Source: Mucilaginibacter straminoryzae (GTDB lineage: Bacteria; Bacteroidota; Bacteroidia; Sphingobacteriales; Sphingobacteriaceae). Taken from it: DNA of 64,000 nucleotides. Each line of letters starts with the position of its first letter. Position 1 is the first letter of the stretch. The stretch is from the NCBI RefSeq assembly GCF_022953055.1, contig NZ_JALJEJ010000001.1, forward strand, positions 62,001 to 126,000, read 5' to 3'. The position numbers and the translations under genes were made by a program. This document shows, piece by piece, positions 15,118-24,088 of the stretch. The notes under the pieces were generated by a model, which was given only the letters and a program-made list of their open reading frames with translations, was not told the origin of the DNA and searched no databases.

Positions 15118-16389
15118 ATGATCCGGACGGAAAACAATACCATACAGGAAGAGAAATTACAGGCGCTGTTAACCTATGTGGCCGAAAAATCGCCCTACTA
15201 TCGGACGCTTTTTGCAGCACACGGAATTGACATAAAGCAGATCAGCTCACTGGCAGATCTGCAACTGCTGCCTGTTACCACCAAAGATGACCTTCAACAG
15301 AACAACCTCGACTTTCTATGTGTACCAGCTGAGCAGGTGATCGAATATACGTCCACTTCGGGTACTTTAGGAGACCCTGTAATTATCGGCCTGACGAATA
15401 ATGACCTCGATCGCCTGGCACTGAACGAGTATAATTCTTTTATCAGCGCAGGCATCACACCGGATGACACTGTACAGTTGATGCTGACGCTTGATCGCCA
15501 ATTTATGGCCGGGATGGCTTACTATTTAGGGTTGCGAAAATTAGGTGCAGGCATTGTACGGCTTGGTCCGGGCGTACCCTCGCTGCAACTGGAAACCATT
15601 AAAAGATTGAAGCCTACGGCTATAGTCGCAGTGCCGTCTTTCATTTTAAAGCTAATTAAGTATGCGAAGGATAACGGAATTGACATCAACAACACATCTG
15701 TTAAGAAGGCGATCTGCATTGGCGAAAATATTCGTAATACCGATTTTTCGCTGAACATCCTGGGTCGTAAAATAAAAGACCAGTGGGATATCGAATTATA
15801 CTCTACCTATGCCTCAACAGAGATGCAAACGGCCTTTACCGAATGTGGTGAAGGGCATGGAGGGCATTACCAGCCCGATCTTTTAATTGCCGAAATACTA
15901 AACGACGATAACCAGCCATTAGGCGCTTACCAACCCGGCGAGCTGACCATTACCACCCTCGGGGTGGAAGGGATGCCATTGGTGCGTTACAAAACGGGCG
16001 ATATCGCCATGTATGTAGAGGAACCCTGTACCTGCGGAAAAAGCAGCTGGAGACTATCGCCGATCATGGGCCGCAAAAAGCAAATGATCAAGTTTAAAGG
16101 CACTACGCTTTACCCGCCGGGTTTGTTCGACCTGCTGAACGAGCGGGAAGAGATACTGGATTATGTGGTAGAGGTGTATTCGAACGAAGTGGGTTTGGAC
16201 GAAGTGCTGATCTACATTCTACCTGCCGAGGTCAGCGAAGAGTGCGATCACCGCATCCGGGCGTACCTACAGGCACGGTTGCGGGTAAGCCCGCATATTA
16301 AATACGTTACTGTGGAAGAAATACAGAAAATGCAATTCCCGGAAACCGTACGAAAGGCGGTGAAGTTTATCGACAGAAGGGATAAATAG
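15118..16389 (+). CDS. Phenylacetate-CoA-ligase-like AMP-forming enzyme
   Basis: The 423-residue protein belongs to the adenylate-forming (PaaK-like) family: P-loop YTSTSGTLGDPV, ATP/acyl region ending in YSTYASTEMQ, VRYKTGDIA, and a C-terminal AMP-binding domain with GRKKQMIKFKGTTLYP. EPCTCG is the CxCG motif common in PaaK relatives. It activates a carboxylic acid as acyl-AMP and loads it on CoA or a carrier protein; the actual acid is unknown. Zero spacing from acpS suggests a role tied to carrier-protein chemistry, which is inference. Confidence 0.8.
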   Translation: MIRTENNTIQEEKLQALLTYVAEKSPYYRTLFAAHGIDIKQISSLADLQLLPVTTKDDLQQNNLDFLCVPAEQVIEYTSTSGTLGDPVIIGLTNNDLDRLALNEYNSFISAGITPDDTVQLMLTLDRQFMAGMAYYLGLRKLGAGIVRLGPGVPSLQLETIKRLKPTAIVAVPSFILKLIKYAKDNGIDINNTSVKKAICIGENIRNTDFSLNILGRKIKDQWDIELYSTYASTEMQTAFTECGEGHGGHYQPDLLIAEILNDDNQPLGAYQPGELTITTLGVEGMPLVRYKTGDIAMYVEEPCTCGKSSWRLSPIMGRKKQMIKFKGTTLYPPGLFDLLNEREEILDYVVEVYSNEVGLDEVLIYILPAEVSEECDHRIRAYLQARLRVSPHIKYVTVEEIQKMQFPETVRKAVKFIDRRDK

Positions 16390-16470
16390 GGTAGTATCAA
16401 TGTTGCATTGAAGGTGTTATGATCAACGCCAGATTGATATCGTGCGAGGAGACCCCTGCTCACTAACCTT

Positions 16471-16498
16471 TCAGGCGATGTTGTTCAGGTGCCGCTCG
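16471..16498. repeat. Copy of 3' end of CAT-like gene
   Basis: The 28 bases here match 17983-18010, the 3' end and stop codon of the CAT-like gene, at 24 of 28 positions in the same orientation. On the minus strand it would read ERHLNNIA-stop against EGQLNNIV-stop in the gene. It joins directly to a dinB fragment at 16499. Confidence 0.7.
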
Positions 16499-16850
16499 AA
16501 ACCAAATTTGTTGGTGCGGAAGATACTTTTGCTTACGATCTGACGACGACGGAAGAAATGTTCCGTCAGTTGGATAAGATTGCCTCTAACGTTGCTTCCC
16601 GTTTGGAACGTTACCAACTGAAAGGCCGTACCATCACCTTAAAAGTAAAGTACGGCGATTTCCGGCAGATCACCCGGAGCCAGTCTTTACCTTGCCCATC
16701 GGCGATGAAATAACCATTGCAGAAACGGCCAAACAACTGTTAACCGCAACAAACCTTACGGATGTACGTATCCGACTGCTGGGCATCACGCTATCCAATT
16801 TTAACATAGCGGATAAAGACGAGGGGACAGACCAGTTGAGGTTGTTTTAA
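16499..16850 (+). pseudogene. dinB: Frameshifted 3' fragment of dinB (DNA polymerase IV)
   Basis: This stretch encodes the C-terminal little-finger domain of DNA polymerase IV, highly similar to the intact dinB at 51466-52554: VGAEDTFAYDLTTTEEMF, YQLKGRT, FRQITRSQS, then in another frame DEITIAETAKQLL and the clamp-binding tail DQLRLF with stop at 16848-16850. At about 16684 a single base is missing relative to the intact gene, which breaks the frame. The polymerase catalytic domain is absent. It is therefore a dead fragment, joined on its left to a copy of the CAT-like gene end. Confidence 0.9.
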
Positions 16851-16875
16851 AATTCACTTACAATACTATCTTAAA

Positions 16876-17763
16876 TCATAAAGCTAAAAGGCGAGAGAAC
16901 TCAGTTTTTAACAATCTTAACTTTTCTTGTGTTAAAGAACTCATTTTTGTATTATATTCTAAAGAATAAACGCTTCCACCTTTTGCATAATAAGCTGCGC
17001 ATTCTGCTGCAAGCTGTCGATATTTTTTCCAGTAAACAATGCTTTTATCAAATAGCTTAATATTTATAAAACCAGCGTTATTTGTTGTTTTTATTTCATT
17101 TATAAGATTATCTAACTCATTGTCCAATGCCATAAAATTTTCCAAAGAATAAATATTCATCTCGCCTTGTGTTTGCGGCAAATTGGGGTAAAGAATGTTT
17201 GTAAAATAATCACTCGCATAATTTATAAAGACCTTGCAGTCAATAATATTTGTTAAAAGTACTTCAGAATCAAAATTTATGTTGTTATTAAATTCATGAC
17301 AAAATATATGTCTTAATTCAAATACTTTTTCAATGCTGCTAATTATTGTATTGATATTCTTTGTGAAATAGTTCTTTTCAGTATCGTCAATGAATAGTGA
17401 CTTGCTTCTGTACGATTTAAGAGATTTTAAAAAACTCTTTCCTGTAATGATCGACATATTCCTGTCAATATCTTTTAGGTTATTAAATGGCAATAAATGG
17501 CTTATCAAATCTCCTAATGTTATAAACTGAGACTGTATAGCATGAAGAGTATCGAAATCTATTTTGATATTTAACTGGTCAAGTTTGATTATATTATCAG
17601 AATAAGGGCTTCCGAAGTCGATAAAGTCTTTTACAATCGTTCTAAAAAAGGTTTCGTAACAGGATACAGTAGCGATTGCTAAATATTTAATAAGATGTCT
17701 ATCCGCGGTAGTTTGTTCAGACTTTAGACTTCTATAAGAGTCTATTAAATCTTCTAGTCGCAT
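16876..17763 (-). CDS. HEPN-like protein, AT-rich accessory gene
   Basis: The 295-residue protein is mostly helical. It contains R-x4-H (Arg151, His156) in FELRHIFCHEF, the signature of HEPN ribonuclease domains, in the expected place after a long helix and followed by polar residues. HEPN proteins occur as RNases in toxin-antitoxin, abortive-infection and other defence settings. No partner nucleotidyltransferase or antitoxin is adjacent. The gene is much richer in A+T and in Asn/Ile/Lys codons than its neighbours, which points to horizontal acquisition. It lies between the dinB fragment and the CAT-like gene. The HEPN call rests on one motif plus helical context and could be wrong. Confidence 0.6.
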   Translation of the reverse strand: MRLEDLIDSYRSLKSEQTTADRHLIKYLAIATVSCYETFFRTIVKDFIDFGSPYSDNIIKLDQLNIKIDFDTLHAIQSQFITLGDLISHLLPFNNLKDIDRNMSIITGKSFLKSLKSYRSKSLFIDDTEKNYFTKNINTIISSIEKVFELRHIFCHEFNNNINFDSEVLLTNIIDCKVFINYASDYFTNILYPNLPQTQGEMNIYSLENFMALDNELDNLINEIKTTNNAGFINIKLFDKSIVYWKKYRQLAAECAAYYAKGGSVYSLEYNTKMSSLTQEKLRLLKTEFSRLLAL

Positions 17764-17982
17764 TGTAAATTGAATACCTAATCCAAAATCTTCTCTAGAC
17801 TTTATTCACTGTATTTCTGATATTAAATTTCTTTTCTTCTTCTCCATATATATCTAATATACGGTAACACTACGCTAACATTAAACTTATATTTTTCCGC
17901 AATTAATATTAGTTAAAGTAAGAAAAGACAGCCCCCCTCGCCAAAATCTAATGTTCTTCTAAATCCCTATTTAAATAAACTC

Positions 17983-18627
17983 TCAAACGATGTTGTTCAG
18001 CTGCCCCTCGTCCAGCAATCGCTGAAAAGCTTCGGCGTATAAACCCACATGTAAGCCATCGCACAAGGCATGGTTAACATGAATCGCCATTGGCATACTG
18101 CGTTTGCCATAGTTTTCGGTCATCTTTCCAAAGGTGATCCTCGGGCAGCTGTCTTCAGGACGGAAACTGGTTGCATGTGTTAGCGAGGTGAAGTTTAACC
18201 AGGGAAGGGTTGAAATCAGGATCAGATCATTACGGGGGCGAAGTTCCAATCCGCTGCCTTCCTGCACGCGCTTCGCCTCGGCAGTGGCCCGCTGCATAAA
18301 TTCTTCCAAACCCGGGTAATATTCTATAAAGCTAAAGCCGAAGGTCCCGTCAGCACGTCCAATGGTGGCGCTTGCGGCCACCTGGTCATAAACAGAAACG
18401 CCGCCATCTTCTATCCTGTAGCGGAAAGATTCCACTTCCTGAGCGGCCTTTAGTGCAACGTAAATGGTATACAGGTAGAAAGAGAAGCCGTTGGCTTTTA
18501 CAAAGCGGTAAGCATTAGTGCAATCTACATTAATTACCACGCTATGAAAGGGCTCTGTAAACTGCTTAAAAAAATGAAAATGTTCTTTACGTGCCCAGTT
18601 ATCGATATCCAGTTGCTTCTTGCTCAT
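17983..18627 (-). CDS. Chloramphenicol-acetyltransferase-like acyltransferase
   Basis: I take ATG 18627 (MSKKQLDIDNW), giving 214 residues, the size of CatA-type enzymes; an ATG eight codons earlier is less likely. The catalytic motif HVNHALCDGLH (His186, Asp190) corresponds to the CAT HHAVCDGFH, and FRYRIEDGGV and FTSLTHATSF are family segments. The fold is a trimeric acetyl-CoA-dependent O-acetyltransferase. Resistance is possible but not certain, since many chromosomal relatives have other acceptors. Its 3' end is duplicated at 16471-16498. Confidence 0.82.
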   Translation of the reverse strand: MSKKQLDIDNWARKEHFHFFKQFTEPFHSVVINVDCTNAYRFVKANGFSFYLYTIYVALKAAQEVESFRYRIEDGGVSVYDQVAASATIGRADGTFGFSFIEYYPGLEEFMQRATAEAKRVQEGSGLELRPRNDLILISTLPWLNFTSLTHATSFRPEDSCPRITFGKMTENYGKRSMPMAIHVNHALCDGLHVGLYAEAFQRLLDEGQLNNIV

Positions 18628-18685
18628 GCTGCAAAGATGGTAATTCCGCATGAACAGTAAAGGGTAGTTTTGCTGCCCCCTTGTG

Positions 18686-19657
18686 TTAAATTTTTTCGAA
18701 CTTATTTACCGTGTTGCTGATGGGTTTCAGGGATTTCAGGTAAGTATAAATTGCTTCCAGATCACCTTGTTTCATTCCCGAATACATCATCCACGGCATG
18801 GGCGTGTTCAGATCTTTAGTGGTAAGTTTAGCAGGTTGATAGTTCTTATCTGCATAGGCCTTAAACCTGTTTACAAACATTGCTTTGCTCCAGGTACCAA
18901 TACCGGTAGCCCTATCAGACGTAATATTTGGCGAGCGGACCGTACCGCCAGGTTCTTTAAATTCCATACCGCCGCCAAATTGGCTGCCCGCAACCACGCT
19001 GCCGTGTTCCATTTTGCTATGGCAGTCTACACAAGCGGCTGCGTTCACCAGGTATTCGCCATACTTTAGCGTATCTGTTTCCGCGGGGCGGTTGGTAAAC
19101 TTAGCGGGGTGCGGCATGGTATTCAGGATAAAATTAACCGGAAAATCTGCTTTTGAAGCAGGCACATCGTGCTTTACTTCGGGCAATGTGCGCAGGTAGG
19201 CAATAATGCTGTATACATCCTCTTTATCCATCTGGCCGGCATGTTCCCAGGTCATGACAGGGAAAAGCGCTTTACCATCTTTATTAACGCCGGTAGTAAT
19301 GGCACGAAGAATTTCGCCGTCTGTCCAGGTTTTTAAACGATAAGGGGTAATATTGGGTGCGAAGAATTTCCCGGGGAAGCCCTGCTGCTGGTCAAAACGT
19401 TCGCCGCCGCCGCCGAAGTTGGTTGCAGACATCGGCCCTGCATACTGCGACCAATCGCGGGTGCTGTGGCAGTCCATACAAACATTTACGTGGTTCGCCA
19501 GGTATTCTCCGCGCTGGATGCGTGCTGCTGTGCGTTCTATTTTAATATTCGGTGCGCGGCCTGTGTTGGGTAAGGCTACCTTAATATAAGTGCCTGCCCC
19601 AAGAACAATAACCACTAACACTAATAGGATGATCCCGGTGATTTTGAGTGCTTTCAT
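18686..19657 (-). CDS. Membrane-anchored diheme cytochrome c
   Basis: From ATG 19657 the protein has 323 residues: an N-terminal membrane anchor (ALKITGIILLVLVVIVLGAG) and two c-type haem sites, CMDCH (60-64) and CVDCH (209-213), each following a GEYL(A/V)N segment, so the protein is an internal duplication of a monohaem domain. Candidate distal Met ligands lie in PVMTWEHA and TPMPWMMYSG. It should face the periplasm and carry electrons in respiration or a dehydrogenase chain. A longer frame upstream adds residues without sense. It is a single gene between the CAT-like gene and rarA. Confidence 0.88.
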   Translation of the reverse strand: MKALKITGIILLVLVVIVLGAGTYIKVALPNTGRAPNIKIERTAARIQRGEYLANHVNVCMDCHSTRDWSQYAGPMSATNFGGGGERFDQQQGFPGKFFAPNITPYRLKTWTDGEILRAITTGVNKDGKALFPVMTWEHAGQMDKEDVYSIIAYLRTLPEVKHDVPASKADFPVNFILNTMPHPAKFTNRPAETDTLKYGEYLVNAAACVDCHSKMEHGSVVAGSQFGGGMEFKEPGGTVRSPNITSDRATGIGTWSKAMFVNRFKAYADKNYQPAKLTTKDLNTPMPWMMYSGMKQGDLEAIYTYLKSLKPISNTVNKFEKI

Positions 19658-20123
19658 GAAATTGTGATATAAAAAGTTTAGAATAAAATCTTTAGTACCA
19701 TGAGACGAAAAAAAACATCTCATCGTTACAAAAAATTTCAAAAACGTTGAACCTGTTAAAGCACCGTTTCAGAAGAGATCCAATAAATTAAAAAAGCCCT
19801 CCCTGATAAAGATTTATGGCGGCTACATTCACGCCATACTCCTCCGAAGGAGTCCTTTGGACAGGCCTGCACGTTTTGACAATTAGCCCCGGCGCTCTTT
19901 TATTGTAGTGATACAGCTAAAGCAACAAACAGAACGTTAGCGTCCTAATTTGTCGCATCCAGCGCAGGCGGCAACCACAGGCTTTGCAATGGCAGAAAAA
20001 GCTAATAGACTGCGGTGCCGCGACGAGTTTTTTCTTGGTTCTTCTTTTTTGACGGCCAAAAAAGAAGAACATCAACAAATCTTAATATTTCCGATATCGT
20101 AAATCCGGATCGCGAAATGAAAA
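19658..20123. other. Gene-free spacer with oligo-Y/oligo-R hairpin
   Basis: No gene is seen. It holds ACTCCTCCGAAGGAGT, a small hairpin near 19840, and a GC-rich stretch resembling dispersed intergenic repeats. The cytochrome promoter should lie at its left end, but no clear TAnnTTTG box was found. Confidence 0.4.
20038..20070 (-). terminator. 14-bp perfect hairpin downstream of rarA
   Basis: GTTCTTCTTTTTTG (20038-20051) pairs perfectly with CAAAAAAGAAGAAC (20057-20070) around ACGGC. It lies 54 bases after the rarA stop. The arms are pure pyrimidine/purine, similar to the hairpin at 7225-7256. A terminator role is likely but no extra T-run follows. Confidence 0.5.
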
Positions 20124-21404
20124 TCAATACTTATATCTATCGCCCCAAAGTTTCTTAAGACGTTCGCGCGCTTCATTCTCGCGGGCATTCTGGCCCGGGT
20201 CGTAGAGTTTAGTGCCCTTTACGGCATCTGGTAAAAAATCCTGCTCAACGAAATTGTTCTGATAGCTGTGCGCATACTTGTATTCTTTACCATAACCAAT
20301 GTTCTTCATCAGTTTGGTAGGCGCATTGCGCAGGTGCAGCGGCACGGGCAGATCGCCGGTGCGCCGCACCAGGTCCATCGCCTCGCCGATAGCCATGTAA
20401 CTGGCATTACTTTTTGCAGACGTAGCCAGGTAGACTGCCGTTTGCGAAAGGATAATGCGCGCCTCTGGCATGCCGATTACATTCACGGCTTCGAAGCAGC
20501 TTTGCGCCAGCAACAAGGCGTTGGGGTTGGAATTGCCGATATCTTCCGAAGCGAGGATGAGCATTCGCCGGGCGATGAATGAAGGATCTTCGCCACCTAC
20601 GAGCATCCGCGCCAGCCAATATACGGCACCGTTAGGATCGCTGCCGCGCATGGACTTGATAAAGGCCGAAATAATATCGTAATGCTGTTCGCCGGCCTTA
20701 TCATACAGGGCCATGTTCTGCTGTACATTTTCCAGCACCTTGGCGTTACTGATCACGATTTCTGGTGCGTCCAGTGCATTGATGATCAGTTCGAAAATAT
20801 TCAGCAGTTTACGGGCGTCGCCGCCGGAAAGCCGCAGCAGAGCTTCATATTCATCTATCCGGATATGCTTGGTTTTTAATACCTCGTCTTCAGCGATGGC
20901 TTTACGCAGCAGGTTGGTCAGGTCTTCCTCGTTCAGCGGCTGTAGAATGTATACCTGGCAGCGTGAAAGCAAAGCCGAAATGACTTCGAACGAGGGGTTT
21001 TCTGTAGTAGCGCCGATCAGCGTAACAATACCGCGTTCAACAGCGCCGAGCAGTGAATCCTGCTGTGATTTTGAAAAGCGGTGAATCTCGTCAATAAACA
21101 GTACAGGTAAGGTTTCGCCTTGTTCTTTCAACAGGGATGCCTTCTCGATCACCTCCCGCACATCTTTAACACCCGAATTAATGGCGCTTAATGAAAAAAA
21201 AGGCCGGTAGAGGGTTTGCGAAATAATATAGGCCAGCGTGGTTTTACCTACTCCCGGCGGCCCCCAGAAAATCATTGAAGGAAGATTGCCCGATTCAATT
21301 GCTTTACGTAATACCGCACCCTCACCAATCAGGTGTTTCTGACCAGAATAGTCGTTAAGCGATCGCGGCCGCATACGTTCTGCCAACGGAGGTAGATTAT
21401 TCAT
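20124..21404 (-). CDS. rarA: Replication-associated recombination protein A
   Basis: The 426-residue AAA+ ATPase matches RarA/MgsA in length and motifs: Walker A WGPPGVGKTT (about 47-56), Walker B VLFIDEIHRF, sensor GATTENPSFEV, and the C-terminal tetramerisation and clamp-loader-like region with RGSDPNGAVYWLARML and EDIGNSNPNALLLA. RarA acts at stalled replication forks together with SSB. ATG 21404 gives the usual family N-terminus LAERMRPRSLNDYSGQ. It is a single-gene unit with spacers on both sides. Confidence 0.96.
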   Translation of the reverse strand: MNNLPPLAERMRPRSLNDYSGQKHLIGEGAVLRKAIESGNLPSMIFWGPPGVGKTTLAYIISQTLYRPFFSLSAINSGVKDVREVIEKASLLKEQGETLPVLFIDEIHRFSKSQQDSLLGAVERGIVTLIGATTENPSFEVISALLSRCQVYILQPLNEEDLTNLLRKAIAEDEVLKTKHIRIDEYEALLRLSGGDARKLLNIFELIINALDAPEIVISNAKVLENVQQNMALYDKAGEQHYDIISAFIKSMRGSDPNGAVYWLARMLVGGEDPSFIARRMLILASEDIGNSNPNALLLAQSCFEAVNVIGMPEARIILSQTAVYLATSAKSNASYMAIGEAMDLVRRTGDLPVPLHLRNAPTKLMKNIGYGKEYKYAHSYQNNFVEQDFLPDAVKGTKLYDPGQNARENEARERLKKLWGDRYKY

Positions 21405-21789
21405 AACCGTAAATTTCGCGAAAGATAATGAAACACCACAGCCTGTTAGCTATAAATTTTAGCAAGAGCAGAATTATAGAGGTAGGGTGTTAGAAGCGAG
21501 ACTTCTCTACACTAAGTGCAAAGAGCATCTTATTCGCTTTTAATTAGAAGAAGTGGCTTCCCTAAAGCGGTCGGGATAGGTCTTTGGGCTTAGCATGACA
21601 AGGTCTTTATCCTACTTTTTGTTTCTGCTTCTCTCCACCCTGTCATTCCGATCCGTCGACCGACGTAGAGGAATCTTCTTCGCTTTCATTCGGAAGAAGA
21701 ACATTATTTTTATATGAGATGCCGAACCATTGTTCGGCATGACCCAACAATAAAATGTCTTAGCGTTTGTTACAACCTACAAAGCCGCG
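21405..21789. other. Gene-free spacer with dispersed-repeat character
   Basis: No gene is seen. ATGCCGAAC (21719-21727) pairs perfectly with GTTCGGCAT (21732-21740), and TCTTCTTC pairs with GAAGAAGA around 21674-21700. The phrase TGTCATTCCGA...GAGGAATCTTCTTCG...GGCATGACC looks like a repetitive intergenic element of the kind scattered in related genomes. It lies downstream of the ACP gene and upstream of rarA. Confidence 0.4.
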
Positions 21790-22056
21790 TTACTTCGCAG
21801 ATTGTTGCTGCTCGATATAGTCAGCCATAGAGTTTACATCGGTCAGTACTTTACGGCCATCTTTAGGGTCTTTAATGGTAATCCCGTATTCCTTTTTTAG
21901 CAGTACGATCAGTTCCAGCGAATCAATCGAATCTAATCCCAGCCCGTCGCCGAATAAAGGCTCATCATCGGCAATATCTGCCGGGGTCAGATCAGTCAGG
22001 TTTAAAAACTTAATAATCTGTTCTTTCAGCTGTTGTTTCAGCGCTTCCTTTTCCAT
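21790..22056 (-). CDS. Acyl carrier protein of the resorcinol cluster
   Basis: The 88-residue protein has the phosphopantetheine site Ser in GLGLDSIDSLEL, flanked by the usual four-helix pattern, with LTPADIADDEPLFGDG before it and LTDVNSMADYI after it. It differs from the typical fatty-acid AcpP in its longer, Gln-rich ends, so it is probably the dedicated carrier of the adjoining biosynthetic operon. Its ATG overlaps the permease stop by one base (TAATG), indicating translational coupling. It is the last gene of the eight-gene operon. Confidence 0.9.
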   Translation of the reverse strand: MEKEALKQQLKEQIIKFLNLTDLTPADIADDEPLFGDGLGLDSIDSLELIVLLKKEYGITIKDPKDGRKVLTDVNSMADYIEQQQSAK

Positions 22057-23333
22057 TATATCAGTTTCTTTCTTTTAAGTCCAACAAACGCTATGCTCAG
22101 CAGCACCACGGTTACTACCAGCAAAGGTAAAAGATTAGGCAGAACATCGGCTAAGGTTCCGTCTTCCAAAAACAACTTGTAATACGCTTCGAGGCACCAA
22201 TGCAGGGGGGATATCCCGGCAATGGCCTGAAAAAATTCGGGCATGGCAAAACTGGGTACCATTAAACCGCCAATGGCGGAAAGGATAACGATTGATACCG
22301 CCCCTATCCCGTTGGCCTGTTCCTGCGTATTAGCAAATATACCGATGCAGATGGCGTAGCTTACGGCGCATAGGCCGCAAAACAGGGTGACGATCACCAG
22401 GGCAAGCAAATCTGCCGGAAGGTGTAATTTAGGCAGGTGCAGCGCCGGGAAGAGCAGCAAGCCGATGGCAAATATCACGATAGTTTGCACCATGGTTACC
22501 CCTAGGTAGGTGATCATTTTTGAAGCCAGGCCGACGGTAAAATCGGTAGGCAGGGTTTTTAAACGGATAAAACTACCGCTCACTTTCTCGCGCACCAGGC
22601 TGCCACCTAAAGAGATCACGACGAAAAACATGGCGAAGATAGTCCAACCGGGAACGTTGTGTTCGGATGCGTTAGGTACTTTGCGGCTACCACTTACAGA
22701 TACAGGCTGCTGACTGATATTAGTCTGCCCGTTCAATAGTTCTTTCTCCAGGTTTTCGGGCAGCGGCTTTTCGTTGATCTCGAAATACAGGCGACGCAAC
22801 GTTTCGCGGCTTTGTACAATTTGCAAAGCACTTTTTAAGGCGCTGTTTACCGATACGCGGTATTGTTCCTGCAATACCGGTTGATAGTACAGCGTTAACG
22901 GCAGGCCATCTAATTTTGTCTTGGTGGTATCGCCCTGAAGCCCGAAGCTATTCAATGCCTTCCCGCTGATGTTCTTAGCCCGTGCGCTTACCTTTGCGGT
23001 AAAATCAGCCGGGACAATAACGGTTAACAATTCGTTCCGGGTCTTCATCAGGTTTTTTAGCTGCGCATCGCTTTGCTTATTGCTCACCTGCTGTAATTTG
23101 AACATCCCTATCCGGTTGAGCGATTCCACAAACTGCCCGCTCAGTTTACCCGTGTCGCGGTTGCAGATCAGCATGGCCAGGCGGCTTTTGTCCATCAATT
23201 CGAAGGTGCTGTTCTGGATACCGGTAACAATAATTACCAGCAGGATAGGCATCACAAACATCAGCAGCAAACCAACTTTATCGCGGAGCAGGATGCGGGT
23301 ATCTTTCTTTATGGTCGCCCAGAGTTTATACAT
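22056..23333 (-). CDS. ABC-2-type transporter permease
   Basis: The 425-residue membrane protein has one N-terminal helix (VGLLLMFVMPILLVIIVTGI), a periplasmic domain of about 190 residues, and then a bundle of about five C-terminal helices (TIFAMFFVVISLGG, VTMVQTIVIFAIGLLLF, ALVIVTLFCGLCAVSYAI and others), the layout of ABC-2 (DrrB/YhaP-like) permeases. It should partner the ATPase encoded directly upstream, with which it overlaps by one base. The context suggests export or membrane delivery of the lipid-like product of the dialkylresorcinol cluster. Confidence 0.88.
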   Translation of the reverse strand: MYKLWATIKKDTRILLRDKVGLLLMFVMPILLVIIVTGIQNSTFELMDKSRLAMLICNRDTGKLSGQFVESLNRIGMFKLQQVSNKQSDAQLKNLMKTRNELLTVIVPADFTAKVSARAKNISGKALNSFGLQGDTTKTKLDGLPLTLYYQPVLQEQYRVSVNSALKSALQIVQSRETLRRLYFEINEKPLPENLEKELLNGQTNISQQPVSVSGSRKVPNASEHNVPGWTIFAMFFVVISLGGSLVREKVSGSFIRLKTLPTDFTVGLASKMITYLGVTMVQTIVIFAIGLLLFPALHLPKLHLPADLLALVIVTLFCGLCAVSYAICIGIFANTQEQANGIGAVSIVILSAIGGLMVPSFAMPEFFQAIAGISPLHWCLEAYYKLFLEDGTLADVLPNLLPLLVVTVVLLSIAFVGLKRKKLI

Positions 23334-24088
23334 CAGTCGCGGAAATTTTTACCGGTTAAGTTCAAGAAAAGCCCTTCTAAAGATTCTTGCTGGTGATCGT
23401 TCATCAGGCTTTGCAGATCGCCGCGGGCAATAATGGTCCCCTGGTCAAACAAGGCAATGTCATTACACAGATCTTCCGCCTCGCTGAGCTGGTGCGACGT
23501 GTACACCAGTGTAGTGCCTTCAGCATTTAATTGCAGCAGGTAGTTGATGATCGCGTGGCGAGTTTGCACGTCTACCCCAACAGTAGGTTCATCCAGAAAC
23601 AAAACCTTAGGTTGATGAATGACACCGATAGCCAGGTTCACGCGGCGTTTCATCCCGCCGGAAAACTGCTGCACCTGCTTGTTACGTACATCCGCCAGGC
23701 CGAGGATCTGTAATAATTCATCTGTACGTTGTCGGGTTTGTATTTTACTAAGGCCAGACCATGCGCCAAAAAACTCGAGGTTTTCCGCAGGGGTAAGTTC
23801 CTGGTAGAAAGAGAAATCCTGCGGAACAAAGCCAAACAGCTTATTTACCTGCTTACCTTTTCCGGGAATAGACTGCCCCAATAAGCTTACGTCGCCGCTT
23901 TGCGCAGTAAGCAAGCCGGTCATTAAACTCATCAATGTCGTTTTACCGGCCCCGTTCGGCCCGAAAAGCCCGAATCTTTCCCCCTTAGGTATTTTCAAAT
24001 TCAACCCATTGAAATTCACGCCCGAATTTTCCTGGTACCGGAAATTCAGGTTGTTGACTTCAACCGCGTATTGATCTGCTACGCCCAT
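23333..24088 (-). CDS. ABC transporter ATP-binding protein
   Basis: The 251-residue ATPase contains Walker [10 protein letters not shown], a Q-loop in FVPQDFSFY, the signature FSGGMKRR (Phe for the usual Leu), Walker [13 protein letters not shown] and the H-loop TSHQ. It resembles DrrA-type exporters of drugs or lipids. Its ATG overlaps the end of the BtrH_N gene by 10 bases and its stop overlaps the permease start, so stoichiometric translation with both is expected. Confidence 0.94.
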   Translation of the reverse strand: MGVADQYAVEVNNLNFRYQENSGVNFNGLNLKIPKGERFGLFGPNGAGKTTLMSLMTGLLTAQSGDVSLLGQSIPGKGKQVNKLFGFVPQDFSFYQELTPAENLEFFGAWSGLSKIQTRQRTDELLQILGLADVRNKQVQQFSGGMKRRVNLAIGVIHQPKVLFLDEPTVGVDVQTRHAIINYLLQLNAEGTTLVYTSHQLSEAEDLCNDIALFDQGTIIARGDLQSLMNDHQQESLEGLFLNLTGKNFRD

